Assembly (NCBI GenBank): GCA_951828535.1
Contig: OX639990.1
Span: forward strand, 2,901,300 to 2,965,299
From: an uncultured Candidatus Entotheonella sp.
GTDB lineage: Bacteria > Tectomicrobia > Entotheonellia > Entotheonellales > Entotheonellaceae
DNA length: 64,000 nucleotides
Reading direction: 5' to 3'
Shown: positions 62,974 to 64,000 of the stretch, one piece after another
Numbering within the stretch: position 1 is the stretch's first letter
Layout of the letters: each line of letters opens with the position of its first letter
Position numbers and translations under genes: made by a program
The notes under the pieces: model-generated
Seen by the model: the letters and a program-made list of their open reading frames with translations, nothing else
Told to the model about the DNA's origin: nothing
Database searches by the model: none

Positions 62974-63110
62974 CCTTCACCCTCTTCCCCTAGTCCTCCC
63001 CCCGCAAAGGGGGAACCATCGTTTCCTGAATCATCCCCTTCGCGGGGGTGGGAAGTTTTGCTCCCTCTCCCCTGGTGGGAGAGGGTCGGGGTGAGGGGGA
63101 AATTCAGACA
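62974..63110. repeat. GC-rich intergenic repeat (GGGAGAGGG family), copy 2
   Basis: CCCTCTCCC (63063-63071) and GGGAGAGGG (63077-63085) form a 9-bp hairpin followed by TCGGGGTGAGGGGG. The preceding bases contain another inverted pair, CCCCCGCAAAGGGGG and CCCCTTCGCGGGGG. The unit is in opposite orientation to the 55.2 kb copy. Confidence 0.65.
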
Positions 63111-63153
63111 CCACCACAAGTTCAGGTCGCTGACAAAACACCTCAGGGCGGGA

Positions 63154-64000
63154 TTATACTCCAGGGTGCAACAAGCGGCGCAAGGCGCGCAGGCTGCCGC
63201 CGATGCGCGGGCCGTACCAGCTGACGATCTTGCCGTCGATGAGGTGAACGCGTCCGTCGCGCACCGCCGGCACGTCGGTGAACGGGGCGAAATCGGGCAG
63301 GTCGACGTCGCTAAACGGGTAGGGTTCATCCGGCAGCAGAATGACGTCGGGGCGGTGGGCGGCCATTTCGTCCAGTGTGAGGCGCGGATAGCGGCGGTCG
63401 CGCGCCTCGTGGCGCTCGCCATCGGCTTCGGGCCGGCGGCCGAGGTCGGCAGCGATCGGGAAGCGCCGCTGGCGGTCGGCAAAGACGTTGTCGCCGCCGC
63501 ACGCCGCCAGCATGGCGTGGATATAGGTGTCGTGGTTGATGGTCATGTACGGGTCCTTCCAGATCGGACAGAACACCCGCACGCGCGGTCGTGCGGCGGC
63601 CACGGCTTCGGTGTCGGCGAGGTCGCGTTCGATGGCTTCGATGCGCCCGGCGACCTCTGTGCGGCAGCCGAGCAGCTCGGCGACACGCCACAGCAGGTCG
63701 ATGCCGTCCCGCACGGCGCGCGGCTCGAAGACGTACACCGGTACGCCGGCCGCCGCCAGTTGGTCGACGTCGCCGAGGCGGTTCTCCTCGGCCACCGCCA
63801 GCACCAGGTCTGGCTGCAGGTCGATAATGGCCGCCACGTCCGGATTCTTGGTGCCGCCGATGGTCGTTTTGCCGGCAATCCCGGCGGCCGGCTCGGTGCA
63901 GTAATCGGTTAGCGCCACGACCTGCTCGCCGCGGCCAAAGTCGAACAGGGTCTCCGTGATGCTGGGCACGAGGGAAACGAGGCGGCGCGGGTCGTCCGGC
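63154..64000 (-). CDS. BtuF-like substrate-binding protein of a metal-complex/cobalamin ABC transporter (5' end outside window)
   Basis: The visible 281 residues start at RRLVSLVPSITETLFDFGRG, close to the natural N-terminus, and run to the stop at 63154. The helical-backbone binding-protein pattern is clear: VVALTDYCTEPAAG, GGTKNPDVAAIIDLQPDLVL, FCPIWKDPYMTINHDTYIH and HRPDVILLPDEPYPF. No signal peptide is visible in the part present. Family members bind cobalamin or iron-siderophore complexes, and the short LDFG-type start fits the cobalamin-binding subgroup. The transporter permease and ATPase are not in the window. Confidence 0.82.
   Translation of the reverse strand, partial: PDDPRRLVSLVPSITETLFDFGRGEQVVALTDYCTEPAAGIAGKTTIGGTKNPDVAAIIDLQPDLVLAVAEENRLGDVDQLAAAGVPVYVFEPRAVRDGIDLLWRVAELLGCRTEVAGRIEAIERDLADTEAVAAARPRVRVFCPIWKDPYMTINHDTYIHAMLAACGGDNVFADRQRRFPIAADLGRRPEADGERHEARDRRYPRLTLDEMAAHRPDVILLPDEPYPFSDVDLPDFAPFTDVPAVRDGRVHLIDGKIVSWYGPRIGGSLRALRRLLHPGV

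Overview
The window is 64 kb of GC-rich chromosome from a Gram-negative bacterium. A TonB-dependent receptor next to an ExbB/TolQ gene, several lipoproteins, RNase D, a BepA-type M48 protease and a SCO protein all point to Pseudomonadota. The mix of aldolases, dehydrogenases and di-iron enzymes suggests an uncultivated environmental, metabolically versatile member. The class assignment is only a guess. I see no rRNA, tRNA or CRISPR array.

Layout. 1-5 kb: TonB receptor/ExbB, a tandem pair of HpcH/HpaI aldolases and a glycine-zipper lipoprotein. 5-9 kb: a ferrochelatase-like gene overlapping a heme-oxygenase-like di-iron gene, a junction of two broken genes (GT4 glycosyltransferase and PEMT methyltransferase), and an alpha/beta hydrolase. 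9-10.7 kb: a type II restriction-modification pair with a BglII-like active site. 11-22 kb: housekeeping and carbohydrate genes (phosphohexomutase, glycerate 2-kinase, SDR, RNase D, two small four-helix membrane proteins, a LarC1-only protein, UDP-glucose dehydrogenase). 22-24 kb: an OLD-like ATPase overlapping a DUF3226/Toprim-like gene, a candidate defence pair. 24-34.7 kb: SNF2 helicase, secreted trypsin-like protein, Ldh-type dehydrogenase, an unrecognised 516-residue protein, and a minus-strand alpha/beta hydrolase, di-iron oxygenase, amidotransferase and monooxygenase group.

34.8-37.5 kb: trpE and trpG behind a strong sigma70-like promoter (TTGACA-N17-TATAGT) and a short leader peptide ending in three Trp codons, so probably attenuation controlled. 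37.6-42.2 kb is the most striking part: a glycine/sarcosine/betaine reductase-type operon (grdB-, grdE-, grdC- and grdA-like). Two of its genes have an in-frame TGA exactly where the known selenoproteins carry selenocysteine. Each TGA is followed by a SECIS-like hairpin whose three-base loop starts with GG. grdD is not present in the window. Such systems are best known from anaerobic amino-acid-fermenting Firmicutes.

42-53 kb: EVE protein, M48 protease, phosphoribosyltransferase, penicillin acylase, a KTSC gene followed by a Fic gene with an amber stop, a VapBC-type module with a perfect operator palindrome, a DapA-family aldolase, OsmC, SCO and DUF4382 proteins. 53.5-59.6 kb is a repeat- and IS-rich accessory stretch: an AlbA_2/ATPase protein, two decayed IS3-family elements and a membrane-anchored SUMF1-domain protein. 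59.6-64 kb: a CopD/cytochrome c fusion, SDR, Bax-inhibitor-1 protein and a partial BtuF-like metal-complex binding protein.

Dispersed palindromic repeats (GTCGGATTA...TAATCCGAC, three copies; GGGAGAGGG...GGGGTGAGGG, two good copies) lie between genes. Starts were chosen by Shine-Dalgarno spacing and family length; no database search was possible.
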